Below, piece by piece: positions 12,676-27,481 of a DNA stretch of 64,000 nt (the first letter of the stretch is position 1; each line of letters opens with the position of its first letter). The position numbers and the translations under genes were made by a program. The notes beneath the pieces were generated by a model, which was not told the DNA's origin, searched no databases, and saw nothing but the letters and a program-made list of their open reading frames with translations. The stretch spans positions 5,107,878 to 5,171,877 of the forward strand of contig CM119268.1 in assembly GCA_051294375.1 (NCBI GenBank), given 5' to 3'. This DNA is from Paraspadella gotoi. Its lineage: Eukaryota; Chaetognatha.

Positions 12676-15233
12676 TAAAGCGTAGTAAAAATTTTAAATT
12701 TTAAAATAAATTTTACATTACCAGGCTCAGTGCCACAGTTATACTATCTCGACTTATTACTTAATCCAAATACAATGTTACAATGTCAAGAATAGTTTTT
12801 TGTAAGATTTTCTTTACATATTTGAGTTCGTCATGAAAAGTTGGATATAAGAAATATAACTTTTTTAAAAAATTGCTTTCGCCTTAGCGTTGAATCATAA
12901 TTATAGTGGTCTTTTTCTCATAGCAATTGAACCTTCTTTGAAACTGATTTTATCCACTTCAGTTGCATAGCGGAGGCCAGCGTACTGCCTGGGAGGTGAT
13001 ATAACGATGTCTGTGTAAACGAGTCTATTCTGAATTGAACTTGCAGGACCTTGCGATATGTCATTATCTTGTAAGAGAGTGATGGAGCCTTAAACCACCC
13101 AAAGCCTGTCCACAACGCTCAGGGGCAAGATAGCCATTATTTATTAACATGAAATGGATACTTGATTTTTACTATATCGGCTGTGTATCCCCAATTTCAT
13201 AAAATTCCCAGCTCCTTGTATTTTTGATGCTAGTGCGCCGCAGCTTATACAATAAGTACGTTCCCGCGGATCTGCATTACTCTAATGGGAGTAGGTCTGC
13301 TTTTCATACCAACCTTGAACACTTCCTTTCGATATATATTTCTCCACTTTCATTGATAGGGTAAGTCCATGGGTACTCGTGGGTGACTGGTTGAATAAAC
13401 GAGTCTGGTGATGCATAGACGTGCGAGATGTCTTGACTGTGAAAGCATTTGCAGGGGACCTGCCATATCGTCTATTATCTTTGTCATAAGAGTAGATGGA
13501 GGCTCCCTGTACCAACCACACAAAGCCTTTGTCGCAGAAACGTTCGACGGGGCAAGATAAGCTTAATTTATTAAGACTGAAGTGGATATTATTTAGTATT
13601 GCGTCCTGTACCCTAAACTTCAGTAAAGTCGCTCCTGTTATTTGATCGCTAGCCTGCGGCCAGCTACAATAATAGTATTCCGCTCCGATCTGAACTACCC
13701 TTATCAGGATGTCGGTCTTTTCATAGGGGAAGCCAGGGTACTCTGGGGAGTCATAACCGCGTTCTGTGAAAGGTAGTGCTTGCACTGAAAGCTTTGCAGG
13801 GGCGACCTGCCTTCATAGGTCATTAGTCTTGTAGAGTGATGGAGCGGCCTTTAAACCACTCAAGCCTGCGTCCATATCAATCCAGGGTGCCAATGATAGT
13901 GCGAGGCGGCGTTATGTTAGTTAGAATGAAGGATAGGATTCTTTGACTATTAGGTGTTTACCAATATGTGTCTATAATAAATTGCGAGCTCCTTGTGTGA
14001 TGTTGGATTGTGCCTACGGGTGCGCGCTACGCTACGATACTTAACGTAGTCGCGCGACTCTTAAATAGCTCTAAGGGATGGTCTCGTTGATTACGAAGTT
14101 TGACGAGCATCGTATGTCTTTGAAATCTTTTCATCTGTATTTCATTGATTAGGGTGACAGCCAGCGCGCGGTACTCGCTGCGGACGGTGAATAAACAGTC
14201 TGTGAAAGAAGTAGTCGGTGATTGGAAAGCGTGCGAGCGACCTGTGCTATCTTCATGTATCGTTGGGAGAGTGATGGAGGCCTTTAAACCACCAAAGCCT
14301 GCTGCGCAAGAAGGGTCGCAGGGGCGAGAATAGCTGAGTAATTCTTATTAATCGGAGATGGGAAATTTTTATATTGTTGTACCAATTTCATAAAATTCAG
14401 CTCCTTGTATTTGTTGATGCCTACGTGCGGAGTAGCAGAGTAGAGTCATTCGCCGATCTGAATACTTAAGGGTGGTGTCTTTTCAAGCAGATTGGAAACA
14501 TTGTCTTGAAATATTTCGCACTGTCAGTTTGATAGGGAAGTGACCAAGGAGTACTGTGCTGGGCTGGAGTGGATATCGAAACTGATGAGGCTTCTGTGTG
14601 ATAGAGAGGTTCGTTCTCGATTGAATAGCTGTCCTGCAGGGACCTGCCCTACATGTTGTGCTTGTCAGAGTCTTGCTGTAACAGCAGGTCGCTGCGTATG
14701 GCCGATACGGCCGGCCTTACCCGCTGCTTAAACTCACGGCAGAAGCCGCGCGTGTGCCAAACGTTCGCGGGAGGGGCAAGATAGCCCCTATTTATTAAAT
14801 GGGAGAGTGGGAGTAATTGTTTATATTGGTTGTACATGATTTCATATAGAAGTAATCAGAGCTTAGTAGTTTTAAAGCTGCGAAAATTGGAGACATATTT
14901 ATTATACCCTAGATATAGTTGTTTTAAGATGTTAAGCCCAGCGTAATGAATCATAATTTGTAAGAACAGAAGAGTGATTGATTATATACTTTTGCTTTTC
15001 GACTTTTGACGACGGGAAATCAAAATGCGTGCACCTCAAGGAGTTAAGATAAACGAAAAGTCGTAGTTCTCTGAGAAGCGGATGATGCAGTGGACTTTGG
15101 ATAAATGATAGTGCCTAGTCTGCAAAAATTTAAGAACATAAAATTATTTTTTTTTACAAATTAATGTTCAATGATGGTATGTTGTTCAAAATTGACATTT
15201 AGAATTTTCGTATGTAACTTTCACTATGCTCTA
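12676..15233. mobile_element. hAT-like element, copy B, with expanded array
   Basis: Same ends and same flanking octamer CTCAATAG (12668-12675 and 15234-15241) as copy A, so this is the same insertion event in a duplicated segment. The interior holds about five monomers (landmark near 13071, 13481, 13831, 14261 and 14661) against about three in copy A, which makes it roughly 950 bp longer. Many monomer differences look like single-base insertions. Confidence 0.65.
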
Positions 15234-15540
15234 CTCAATAGGCCACCGGGTCACGACTGAAGGTGTCATGCTTGTCGGCGGGGTGCAAGACTACAAGTGA
15301 GACACTCGACATGAGACAAGCAAACGAAGAACGAAAACGAAAAACGAAAACAAAAAAATCTGAGGTCTCGCGTAACACGTAACACTCGTCAGGCGTAACG
15401 CGTCTTTGTCACGCGTCGCATGCTTATTTTCCGTCGCTTTATGGTTAATTATTGAGTTTACTGGTTTAAAACTCGTAAAAATGACTATTAAATCAAAAAA
15501 GAAGCAGACTTCATGTTTATTTACGAGAAAGACATCGTCA

Positions 15541-15670
15541 TCTTCATCTTCTTCGTTTTCGTCTTCGTCGTCGTCGTCGTCGTCGGTGTCGTCGTCGTCG
15601 TCATCGTCGTCATCCTTAATGTCCTCGTTGACATTGCGTTGCATTTTTGTCATCGTCGTCATCATTGCTG
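15541..15670. repeat. Degenerate (TCG)n trinucleotide tract
   Basis: GTC/TCG-rich tract; its equivalents are at about 11000-11110 and 21640-21720. On the minus strand it reads as Asp runs, but no splice-flanked frame supports coding. Confidence 0.6.
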
Positions 15671-15882
15671 TCATCTATTTCGTCGCTGACAAGGACGTGA
15701 TTCTTCGTTCTCCAATGATCAGTCAAATTCGTTACTCAATGTGAATTTTAAAGTCTTTCAAAGTCGTAGTCGTTTAACGTAAGCCCTTAAATTTAGACTT
15801 ATTCGGATCGCTGGACTCTCTCTATCTCTCTTCTCTCCTCTCTCTCCTCTCTCCTCTCTCTCTCTCCGACCTCTCTCATCCC

Positions 15883-15913
<31 letters not shown>

Positions 15914-16984
15914 TCCTTTCCCTCTCCTCTACCCTCTCATCTCTCTCTGCAGACGGTTTCCAATTAATTTTCTCGCTTCATCCGCGAAGGGAGAAAGAGA
16001 GGAAAGAGATGAGGGGCTACGTGTAAATAAGCTCCCTTAATTTGATTTTAATTTGTTTGTTTTCTGGTGAAAACCGAATTTTCTCGACTCTCTCTCTCGT
16101 CTCTCTCTCTCTCTCTCTCTCTCAGATCTCTCCTCTCCCCCTCCCCTCTCTCTCATCTCTATCTCTCTCTCTCACGTCTCTTCGTACGTTGATTATTTCG
16201 AGTGGAGAGCTGAAACGGAAAACAGGAGTTGCCAATCAGGCGCTAGAGTCTGGAGGGATTTTATAAATAATTCATAACAATTCAGAGAATTTTTTTTGAG
16301 AGAAGGAAATCAGAGAGAGAGAGAGAGAGAGAGAGAGTGAGAGAGAGAGAAAGAGAGAGAGGGGGGGAGAGAGAGAGAAATATCGGATAATAATACTAGA
16401 TAATAATTATTATAATAAATATCTGAAAAAAATTTTAAAAAACGGATTAGGGTTGACGTAAATTATCGATAATACTGATAATAACTAATGGTGCAATTGG
16501 AAAGATAATGAAAGGTGACAAAACAAAAGAATCGCATATGGTAGCTATGTACAAATACGGCGAAATGATAGCATACATCGAAACTAGTATGGATCTGGTA
16601 AAATGTAGATGGCATCTGATATAAGCTAAGAATGGGCGTCATGGTTCAGACCCTAAAATCCTTGCTGACTATTTTAGTCGGACCTTTGACAATAACAATC
16701 CTCTACCAAACATGAGACAGTATCTCAGAATAAAAAGATTACTTCAGTTTGTAAAGCTACAATACTGCAATGTAATATTTGAATATTAATTAGAAAACTA
16801 AATCAAACTAAAACCCAATTAAACCTATTGCTAAAATAGTAAAAAAAAACTTCTGTGACAACCTTGTTAAAAGATATGAGAAATTATCTGACATTGTGAA
16901 AATCCTTTCTTTCGTTGTGTTTGTGATTGAGAGAGAGTTTGATTTTAGTCTTGAACAACGATTTTATTAGTATCAATGGACATG

Positions 16985-17230
16985 TTTCGACTTTGATGCA
17001 AGTCTTGATCAGTCTAATTTAAATATCGTAGCAGTTTAGATAATTTCTCTAAGAGAGAGTTTGATTTTCGTTTTGAACAACGATTCGATTTTGATGCCAG
17101 TCGAAGACTGAAGACTGAAGAGTGAAGACTGATCAAGACTTGCATCAAAGTCGAATCGTTGTTCCAAACGAAAATCGAACTCTCTCTCAGAGAAATTATC
17201 TAAACTGCTAACATATTTAAATTAGATTGA
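16985..17230. repeat. Foldback (inverted) repeat
   Basis: The left arm (about 16988-17100) contains GCAGTTTAGATAATTTCTCT and CGATTCGATTTTGATGCCAG. The right arm (about 17134-17230) contains their near-perfect reverse complements. The arms are separated by about 30 bp rich in GAAGACTGAA, so a single strand could form a hairpin of roughly 90 bp. Further copies are at 18058-18200 plus 18826-18910 (arms pushed apart by an insertion) and, degraded, at about 23640-23830. Confidence 0.75.
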
Positions 17231-17446
17231 TGTACTTAATCTCATTTGAAATAAACAACAAGTTATTATACTACATAGCATAATAAGATGTATGTAGATG
17301 GCATCTGGTAAAACGAGATACCATCTTGTCGAAGGAATATTGCAAAAAGCAGATGGAAGAGGAATGGCGAAGGTCAAAAATTTTGTTGTTGTTGTTCGTC
17401 TCTTGTTTCCGCTTCTGCGCCTCTGCTCTCTCTCCCTTTTCTCTCT

Positions 17447-17478
<32 letters not shown>

Positions 17479-18203
17479 CACTAGATAATAATTATAATAT
17501 AATTATAAAATAAATCTGAAAAAAAAATTTTAAAAAACGATTAGGGTTGACGTAAATTATCGATAATACTGATAATAACTAATGGTGCAATTGGAAAGAT
17601 ATGAAAGGGACAAAACAAAAGAATCGAATATGGTAGCTATGTACAAATACGGCGAAATGATAGCATAACATGAAACTAGTATGGATTGTAAAATGTAAGA
17701 TGGCATTGATAAAGCAAGAATGGGCGTCATGGTTCAGACCCTAAAATCCTTGCTGATATTTAGTCGACGCTTTGACAATAACAATCCTCTACCAAACATG
17801 AGACAGTATCTAGAATAAAAAAGATTATTCAGTTTGTAAAGCTACAATACTGCAATGTAAATTTGAATATTAAATTAGAAAACTAAATAAACTAAAACCC
17901 AAATTAAACTATGCTAAAATAGTAAAAAAAAACTTCTGTGACAACCTTGTTAAAAAGAATATGAGAAATTATCTGACATTGTGAAAATCCTTTCTTTCGT
18001 GTGTTTGTGATTGAGAGAGAGTTTGATTTTAGTCTTGAACACGAATTTTATTAGTATCAAGGACATGTTTCGACTTGATGGCAAGTCTTGATCAGTCTAA
18101 TTTAAATATCCGTAGCAGTTAGATAATTTCTTAAGAGAGAGTTTGATTTTCGTTTTGAACAACGATTCGATTTTGATGCCAGTCGAAGACTGAAGACTGA
18201 AGA

Positions 18204-18825
18204 TAAGGCGTAGATAAATTCCTATAGTTTTAACGTAATTATTAAATTACTAAAATGAGGAACGAACAACATTATACTTATGAACCTTATTGTATAAAAA
18301 ATAAATTATAATAAATTTTACAATTACGCAAGCCATATTTATAACTAGTTATAAACAATAAAATTTAAAATATTCAAACAGGTTTTTTTCAAGATTGTTT
18401 ATCTTGCAGATGATTAGAGAATTCGTCATAAAAGTTGATAAAAAAAATATAACTCTTTTTAAAAAAATCCAATCATTAAGTGGGTCAAAAATTAGAAAAC
18501 TATTTTTTAAACTGAATTAACTTTTTATATATAAATTAGTTTGTTTTAATTTTAACCTACTTACATGACAAGAATTTTTAAAATGAATTATATTCTTTTA
18601 TAAACTTGACGAGGAATCAAATGCTGCAAGTCAAAAATAAAGAAAGCCTATCTCTTGATAATTTTCGATTTGTATAAGGAATAGTACTAAATAAATATAG
18701 CCTATGGCAGCAAATATAAAAAAATAGAAATTAATTTTTTTACAAATAATGTTCACTGATGTATGTGTTTTCATAATTGGAACTTTTAGAAGTTTTCTAG
18801 GGTAACTTCACACCTACGCCTATAC
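18204..18825. mobile_element. Short hAT-like element inserted in a foldback repeat
   Basis: About 620 bp, starting TAAGGCGTAGATAAA and ending CACACCTACGCCTA, whose reverse complement is TAGGCGTAGGTGTG. The ends and the AT-rich interior resemble the outer parts of the element at 9077-10681, but the tandem monomers are absent. It splits the spacer of a foldback repeat; the uninterrupted version at about 17100-17140 serves as an empty site. Candidate duplications ACTGAAGA (left) and ACCGAAGA (right) match at 7 of 8 bases. No transposase frame. Confidence 0.6.
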
Positions 18826-19503
18826 CGAAGACTGATCAACTTGCATCAATCGAATCGTGTTTAAACGAAATCGAACCTACTCTCAGAGAAATATATCTAA
18901 ACTGCTAAGGAAATAATTTAAATTAGTTGATGTTCTTAATCTCATTTGAAATAAACAAAAGTTATTATAACAATAGCATAAATAAGGATGTAGTAGATGC
19001 ATCATGGTAAAACGAGAATACCATCTGTCGAAGGAATATTGCAAAAAGCAGATTGGAATGAGGCAGGCGAAGGTCAAATAATTTTGTGTTCGTTGTCTTC
19101 GGTATCGCTTCTCCCTCTATACTCTCTCCTTCTCTCTCTCCACCCTCTCTCTCTCTCTCTCTTCCCCTGTCTGTCTCTCTAATCTTTACTTCTTTCTTCC
19201 TTCTTCTATCTCTTCTCCCATGTCTTTCATCTCTCTCTCTCTCTCTTCTCCTCTCGTCTACTCAAAAATTTTCCTCATCTACTCTTCGCTCTCTATCTCT
19301 CTTCTTTTCTTTCTCTTACTTCTTCTTTCTTCTCTCTTCTCTTCTCTCTCTCTCTCTCATGCAGTCTCGTCTCTCTTCTCTTCTTATCTCTTTCATCTCT
19401 ATTTCCTCTCGCTTCTTTTTCTCTCTCGCTTTCTTTCTCTCTCGCTTTCTTTCTCTCTCTCTTTCTTCTTCTCCTTCTGTCTTTTTTCTTCGTTCTTTTT
19501 TTC

Positions 19504-19528
19504 NNNNNNNNNNNNNNNNNNNNNNNNN
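19504..19528. other. Assembly gap, 25 N
   Basis: Exactly 25 undetermined bases within a CT/TTTC-rich tract (about 19100-19560). Confidence 0.99.
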
Positions 19529-22500
19529 TTCTTTCTTTCTTTCTTTCTCTCTTTCTTTCTCTCACCCCCTTTCTCAGTCGGAACGGAGCCATCAGAGTCT
19601 ATCCATCCCATTCTGGAGGAAATGAACAAATGATCCGCTCCATTAACCTACCCGATCACCTACCCTACGGGGCCGCTCTCTTGTTCTGTCTTTCTCTCTC
19701 TCTCTCTCTCAAAAAAGAGAGAGATGCAGGTTACTTGTATTACATTAAACTAGTTTGAAAATAGAAAACAAAAAGTTTTTTAAATAAGGCTGACAGAGTT
19801 CTAGTGCAAGCTTCTTTTACCACTCGAGCAGGCAACGAGGCGAACGAGTCCAGCGACTTGGATCAAGGGCTGAATAGATTCGGTTTAATGGCGTTCTCCA
19901 TAGCTTCCCGTATTGTAGTCATGAACTGATGGTATTACTCAATAGTCAAAGCGTAGTAAAAATTTTAGAATTTTGAAAATAAATTTTACATTCTACCGGC
20001 AGTAGGGCGCAATATCATATACTCATCGTACTACCTTTCGCAATAAATGTTAAATTTTCAAAATAAGTTTTTGTTAAGATTTTTTGATGTTCTATATTTG
20101 GGTATTTTCGTTGCATGGAATATGTTGATATTTTTTCATAAGTAACTATAACTTTTCTTAATAGAAATTTCTTCTCTTTTCCTTATTAGTTTTTGTATCT
20201 TTCTTATATATAGCTGTTCTTTCTTCATTTATCATATTTCGAAGCATCTTTTCTTTTTGTAATATATTCTACTTCCTATTGTATAGGGAAGTCTTTCCAG
20301 GTACTCTGGAGTGATAAAACGAGTCTGTGAAAGAGTCTGATTCGAACAGCTTTGCAGGGACCTGCTGACACTGTCATTATCCGTTGCTAAGAGTGATGGA
20401 GCCTTAACCACCGAAAGCCTGTCGCAAAGTCAGGGGCAAGATAGGCTTATTATTAAATGAATGGATAGATTTTTATAATTGGTTGCTAACCAATTTCATA
20501 AAATGCTCCAGCTCGCTTGTTTGTCTTGGATTGCTAGTGTGCGGAGCTAGCATAAGTATTCCGCGATCTAATAACTTAAGGAGTGTCTTTCATAACAAAT
20601 TGAAAGCATTCTTTGAAATATTTTCGCACTCTCAGGTTGATAGGGAGAGCCAGGTAACGCTGGGAGTTGAAATAAACGGTCTGTGAAGTAGATCTTGATT
20701 GGAAAGCTGTGGCAGGGACCTTGCTATAGTCATTATCTTGTAGAGAGTGATTGGAGGACTAAAACCACCAAAGCCTGTCCAAGAGTGGCAGGGGCAAGGA
20801 TATGGCTATTTTATTAAAGTGAATGGGATTAATATTTTATATTGGTTGTAGCGGAATGTTCATATAAAAAACGTTATATTTTAAGCTGAAAATTAAAAAT
20901 TTTATAATACTAAATATAGTTTTTTTAAAATTGTTTAAGCCCACTTAATGAAATAATTTTTAAAAATCGATTTATATTTTCTTTTATGGACTTTGATCGA
21001 GAGAATTGCCAAATCGTGGCAAATCAAAATTAAGAAAGAGTCTATTTTTGAAAAGGAATAGTACTATTTAGTAACTAATAGGCCTACTGGGGCAAAAAAT
21101 TTAAGAACATAAAATTATTTTTTTTAAAAATTAATGTTAAAGATGATGGTATGTTTGTTTCAAAATTTGGACATTTAGGAAATTTTTGTCCCCCCCCCCG
21201 TAAAATTGTAAAAAAACTTTTCACTATGGCCTTGCTCTGAAACTCCAAAGATAAGGGCCCACTGTCCCACCGGGGTCAGCGGACTGAAGGTGTTCATGCT
21301 TTGTCGGCGGGGTGCAAGACGATAAACAAGATGAGACACTCTCGAACATGAGACCTAAGGCAAAACGAAGAACGAAAACAGAAAAAACGAAAAACAAAAA
21401 AATCCGAGGTCTCGCGTAACACGTAACACTCGGTCAGGGCGTAGACGCGATCTTGTCACGCGTCGCATAGCTTAATTGTTCGCGTCGCTTGTAGGTTAGC
21501 ACTTGATATTGAGTTTTTTAACCTGGTTTAAGAACTCGTAAAATGGACTATTACAAATGGCAAAGAAAGTAGAGGCAGAGCTTGCATGTATTTATTTAGC
21601 GAAAAGAATGCGGTTATCTTTCATCTTCGTTCGTTTTTCCGATCTTTCGTCGTCGTCATCGTCGTTCGGTGTCTGTCGTCGTCGTCATCAGTCGTCATCC
21701 GTTAATGTCATCGTTGAGAACATTGACGGTTGCATTTTTTGTTGCATCGTCGTCATCATGTGCATAGTCATCTGTATTTTCGTGCGCTGACAAGGGACGT
21801 GATTACTTGGCGTTCTCCAATGATCAGTCAAATTCGTTACTGGTCAATGTTGAATTTTAAGAGTCTTTGCAAGAGTCGTTCGTCGTTTTACGGTCAGCCT
21901 TGAAAATTTAGACCTTTCGATGCGCTGGAGGCTCGTCTCTATCTATCGTCTCTCTCATCGGTCGTCTCTCTCTCTCTCATCTCATCCTCGGATCTCTCTC
22001 TCGGGTCGACGAGCGTCTCATCTGTCTCGTCTCGTCTCTCTCTCATCTCTCTCTCTCTCTCTTCCTTTCCGTCTCCCTTGTCTGCGCCTCTCATCTCTCT
22101 CATCAGACGGTTTCCAATTATTTTCTGCGCCTTCAATCGCGAAGGGAGGGAAGAGAGGAAAGAGATTGAGGGGCCCTACGTTGATTATAATAGAAGCCTC
22201 CTTAATGTTTGATTTTTAATTTGTTTGTTTCGTGGTTGGAAAACCTGATTTCCGAGGTCTATCGTCTCTCTCTGCGGTCTCTGCTTCGCTCGATAATGTA
22301 AGAGAGAGCAGGAGCAAAGGTCTGTTCGAGATGAGTCTTATCTCCTCGTCATTCCTCGGTCTCTTCTCATCTCGTAGCGGTTAGATTTATTGTCGAGTGG
22401 AGAGCTGGAAGCGAAAACAGGAGTTGCGCAAGTCAGTGCGCTAGAGTCTGGAGAGCGGTATTGGTTTTATAATAATTTCTAATAACAATTCAGTAGAATT

Positions 22501-25289
22501 TTTTTGAGAGAAGGACAAGTGCAGAGGAGAGAGAGAGAGAGCAGAGGAGAGAAGAGTGAGGAGAGAGAAAAGAGAAGCCGGGAGAGGTGGGGGATGAGAG
22601 AGAGAGAAAGTAGTCGGATGAAGTGAATACTAGGATAAATGAACTAATATTTATAGGAATATATCGTGCCTGAAAAAAATTATGTAAAGAAAACGGTTAG
22701 GCGTTGGACCTGTAAATTTATCGTAGTAATTAACTGATAATAGGTAGGAGACTACATGGTTGCGGCAAGAACGGGCAGATGATTGGAAAGAGATAATGAG
22801 AGAAGGTGAGCACAAAACAGAAAGAAGATCTGCTGATGGTAAGCGTATGTAACAGATATGACGAAGCGAAAAAAATGAAGCAGTAACACACGATGCATCG
22901 AAGAAAACCAACTAGTGATGTGGATCATGGTAAAATGGTAGAATGGCATCGTGAATAGGATAGTACGGGAGGAGAGCTAAGAATGGGGCGTGACGATGAG
23001 TTCAGGCTGATTTATTTTCCGTTACCTAAATCCTTGCTGACACTAATTCTTTAGGGTCGGACCTTTGACCCGAATAAAACAATCAGCTCGGTAAAGTCAC
23101 ACACACCATAGAGGACAAGTATTCTCGCAAAGAATAAAATAGATTACACGTAGAAGAGACATAAGAAAGCTTGTTAGTTTGTAAACTGCTAAAGCAATAA
23201 TCTGCATTATGTAGATATTTGGATATGTAAGTTAGCAAAAGACTGTTAAATCGAAACTGGAAAAACACACGCCGGAACTGTACCGTCGGCCCTCGGCTCA
23301 ATTAAACACCTAGACTATTGCTGCTGGCATAAGAACTCGAATAAATAGTACAAAAAGAAAGAAAAAACGTTCGTGGATGTGACCGAAGAACCTGTGTTAA
23401 ATAGATAGTGGAGAAAGTATAGTAATCCTGACGATATTAGGGTGGAACAGCGGAATTTGCGAGGCCGTTTCGCATTTCGGTTTGTACCTTTTGGTTGATT
23501 GGAGAAGAGAAGGTTTTGAGATTTTGATTGAATTAGAGTTACTTCCGATTGTAACTGTTGAGAAATCGAACGAAAGGCATGAATGAGAGCCGGTGCGAGA
23601 TTGTTATTGAGGTAGTATAGCTATGCAATGGAGCATAGTTTCGACTTTTGATGGCAAGTCTTGATGCATGTCTAGATTTAAATATGCGTGAGCAGTGTTA
23701 GAGTAATTTCTCTAGAGAGAGAGTTTTGATTTTTTCGGTTTTGAAACACATACGATTCGATTTTGTGATAGCCAGTTCGAAGACGTTGAGAAACGATGAA
23801 GAGTGAAAGGAACTGATCTACAGCAGACGATTGCATAGCAAAGGTGAATCGTATGGCGTGTGGTGTACGACCGTCCAAACGCGGACGAAAGATCGAGTAC
23901 TCCATCCGGCGCGTGAATCGCAGAGAAGATTATCTAGTCGGGTGTGAGTGGTTGCAGGCGTTGGTATCAAGAAAGCGGCTAGAGTAGGGACTGATTAGAT
24001 GGTTTAGAATAGGAAGGATTCTAGAGAAGTTGAGTGCGCAGGGTGTGGTAGGAGTCGAGGATGAGTTGTGTGTTGAAGGAGTGAATGCTCGATGCTATTG
24101 ATAGTAGATTGATGAAACAGGAGGCGTTGGAAAGTTAATCTTATGAAAGGATAGTATAGCGGCGCTTACGAAGGAGTCGTTAGAGCTGGGAGAATTAGGG
24201 CTGGGAGTTAATTGTGAATGTGGAGAGCGGCTTAAGGGCATTAAGGATCTATTAGACGGATATAGGGAGTGTATGGCTGTAGGATGATGGCGATGCTGGT
24301 TAAGGAACGGGGCGTGAAACGAGGGAATAAGCACCAGATGTATACGGAGTTGTCGAGGAATAGTTGCAAAAAAGACGAGGCAGAATGGAAGAGGTAATGG
24401 CGAGGTCAAAAATTGGTTGTTTGTTGTTGTTTCGTGCTCTTGGTTCCGCTTCTGGCCTCTCTCTGTCTGCGCCTTTTCTCTCTCCGCCCCGCTCTACTCG
24501 TCGTCGTCTCTCAATGCTCTTCTCGTCGATGTCTCTCTCTATAGGTTTTCTTTCGCTTTCTTTTCTTGTCTTTCTTTCTCTCTCTTTTCGTTCTGCTCTT
24601 CGGTCTCTCTTCAGGTGTCATCTCTGTGCGGGTCTTCGTTGAGTCTCTCGTTCGGTCGCTCTCTCTCTCGGTCTAGTCTGTTACTCTTGCTATCGTTCTT
24701 GTTCGTCTGATCTTCTTTCTTTCTTTCTTTCTTTCTTCGTCAGTCTTCCTCGAGTCTTCTCTTTCTCTCATCTCGATCCATCTCTTCTCGGGTCTCTCTC
24801 TCTCTCGTCTCGTTCGTCGTCTGATAAGGAGGTCTTTTTCTTTCTTCCTGATGTCGGTCGTTCCTGCTTGTGCTCTACTCGCTTTGCTTTCTCTCTCCTC
24901 GGTTTCTTTCTCTCTCTCTTTGTTTCGATTGTCTCATCTTTCTTTCTTTGTTTTTCCTTCTTCATCTTTTTTCTTTCTTTGCTTTCTTTCTTGTCTCCTC
25001 TTTCTTTCTGCTACCATCCTTTCTCAGTCGGAACGGGAGCCATCAGAGTCTAGTCCATGCGGCCATTCTGGAGGAGAAATGAAGCAAGATGATGCCGCAG
25101 TTCGCAGTTTAACACTACGCCGATCACCTACCGCTACGGGGGCCGCTTCGTCGAATCCTTTGTTCTTCTTTCTCTCTCCTCCTCTCTGCTCGTCTCATCT
25201 CTCGTCTGGTTCTCATCCTGCCTCCTCTCTCTTCGTCTCATCCCTCTCTCTCTCTCTCTCGCGATCTCTCTCTGCTCTCGTCTCTTTCT
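19529..25289. repeat. Unit copy C, insertion-rich
   Basis: After a CT-rich start, 19725-23330 follows copies A and B in order. 23620-23960 resembles the foldback region and 24360-24480 resembles 17340-17450. 25015-25150 resembles 19565-19680. Relative to the other copies this one carries many extra single bases, as expected of uncorrected long-read sequence. No gene is supported. Confidence 0.65.
19946..21240. mobile_element. hAT-like element, copy C, degraded
   Basis: The left flank CTCAATAG (19938-19945) is intact. The first bases read TCAAAGCGTAG, with one inserted base relative to copies A and B. The interior holds about two monomers (landmark near 20386 and 20740). The right end near 21225-21245 is scrambled by indels, so its exact border is uncertain. 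Confidence 0.55.
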
Positions 25290-25314
25290 NNNNNNNNNNN
25301 NNNNNNNNNNNNNN
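25290..25314. other. Assembly gap, 25 N
   Basis: Exactly 25 undetermined bases inside a CT-rich tract. Confidence 0.99.
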
Positions 25315-25658
25315 CTCTCTCTCTCTCTTCAGACGTATTTTTAGCAACCCGACCGTTTCATGTATTTTCACATCGAAAGTCCTTGTAAAAACTCATTTCG
25401 AGATACTTGTTAACAGTTAAAAAAAAGTCAAGAACAAAATCGTTTTTTGTCTTATTGCAAAACAGATCTTCTGTCTTTTGCATTGTTGTAGCGGAGGCAC
25501 GGTTTATTACGGAGTTTTCTTGCAATAAAAATACGTTAGAATGTTATATTAATTGATAGAGATTATGCCAATTAAAAGCCGGTAGTTAACACTACAATAA
25601 ATGATTGTGAGAATTTAATGTAAATTTCTTAAATTGGAGACTGATCGTTTCTTTTTTT

Positions 25659-27240
<1,582 letters not shown>

Positions 27241-27381
27241 TTTATTTTTATATTTTATTGTAATGATGAAAATAGAAAATAGATAGAGAAAAAGAGAGAG
27301 TAGAGGGAGAGAGAGCCGTTCCAGGGGGGCAGGAAAATCCATCCCCTGGGGGTAGCCCCAGGGGGCAAGGTTTTTCTAGCC

Positions 27382-27481
27382 NNNNNNNNNNNNNNNNNNN
27401 NNNNNNNNNNNNNNNNNNNNNNNNNNNNNNNNNNNNNNNNNNNNNNNNNNNNNNNNNNNNNNNNNNNNNNNNNNNNNNNNN
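27382..27481. other. Assembly gap, 100 N
   Basis: Exactly 100 undetermined bases, the conventional size for a gap of unknown length. The left edge (27310-27381) contains CCAGGGGG/CCCCTGGG stretches that could form a hairpin. Confidence 0.99.

Larger units (their letters stand above)
12365..19503. repeat. Unit copy B, the longest copy, with an internal duplication
   Basis: Repeats 8765-12339 in order as far as about 16912. It then continues through a foldback repeat (about 16985-17230) and a CT-rich tract. 17480-18000 repeats 16390-16930, followed by a second foldback copy that carries an inserted element. Indel noise is heavy at 13000-14900. No gene is supported. Confidence 0.7.

Noticed and set aside
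9310-15233. CRISPR-like or rRNA-spacer-like tandem array
   Set aside because: Monomers are over 300 bp and contiguous without short unique spacers, lie within transposon-like ends, and contain no rRNA sequence.
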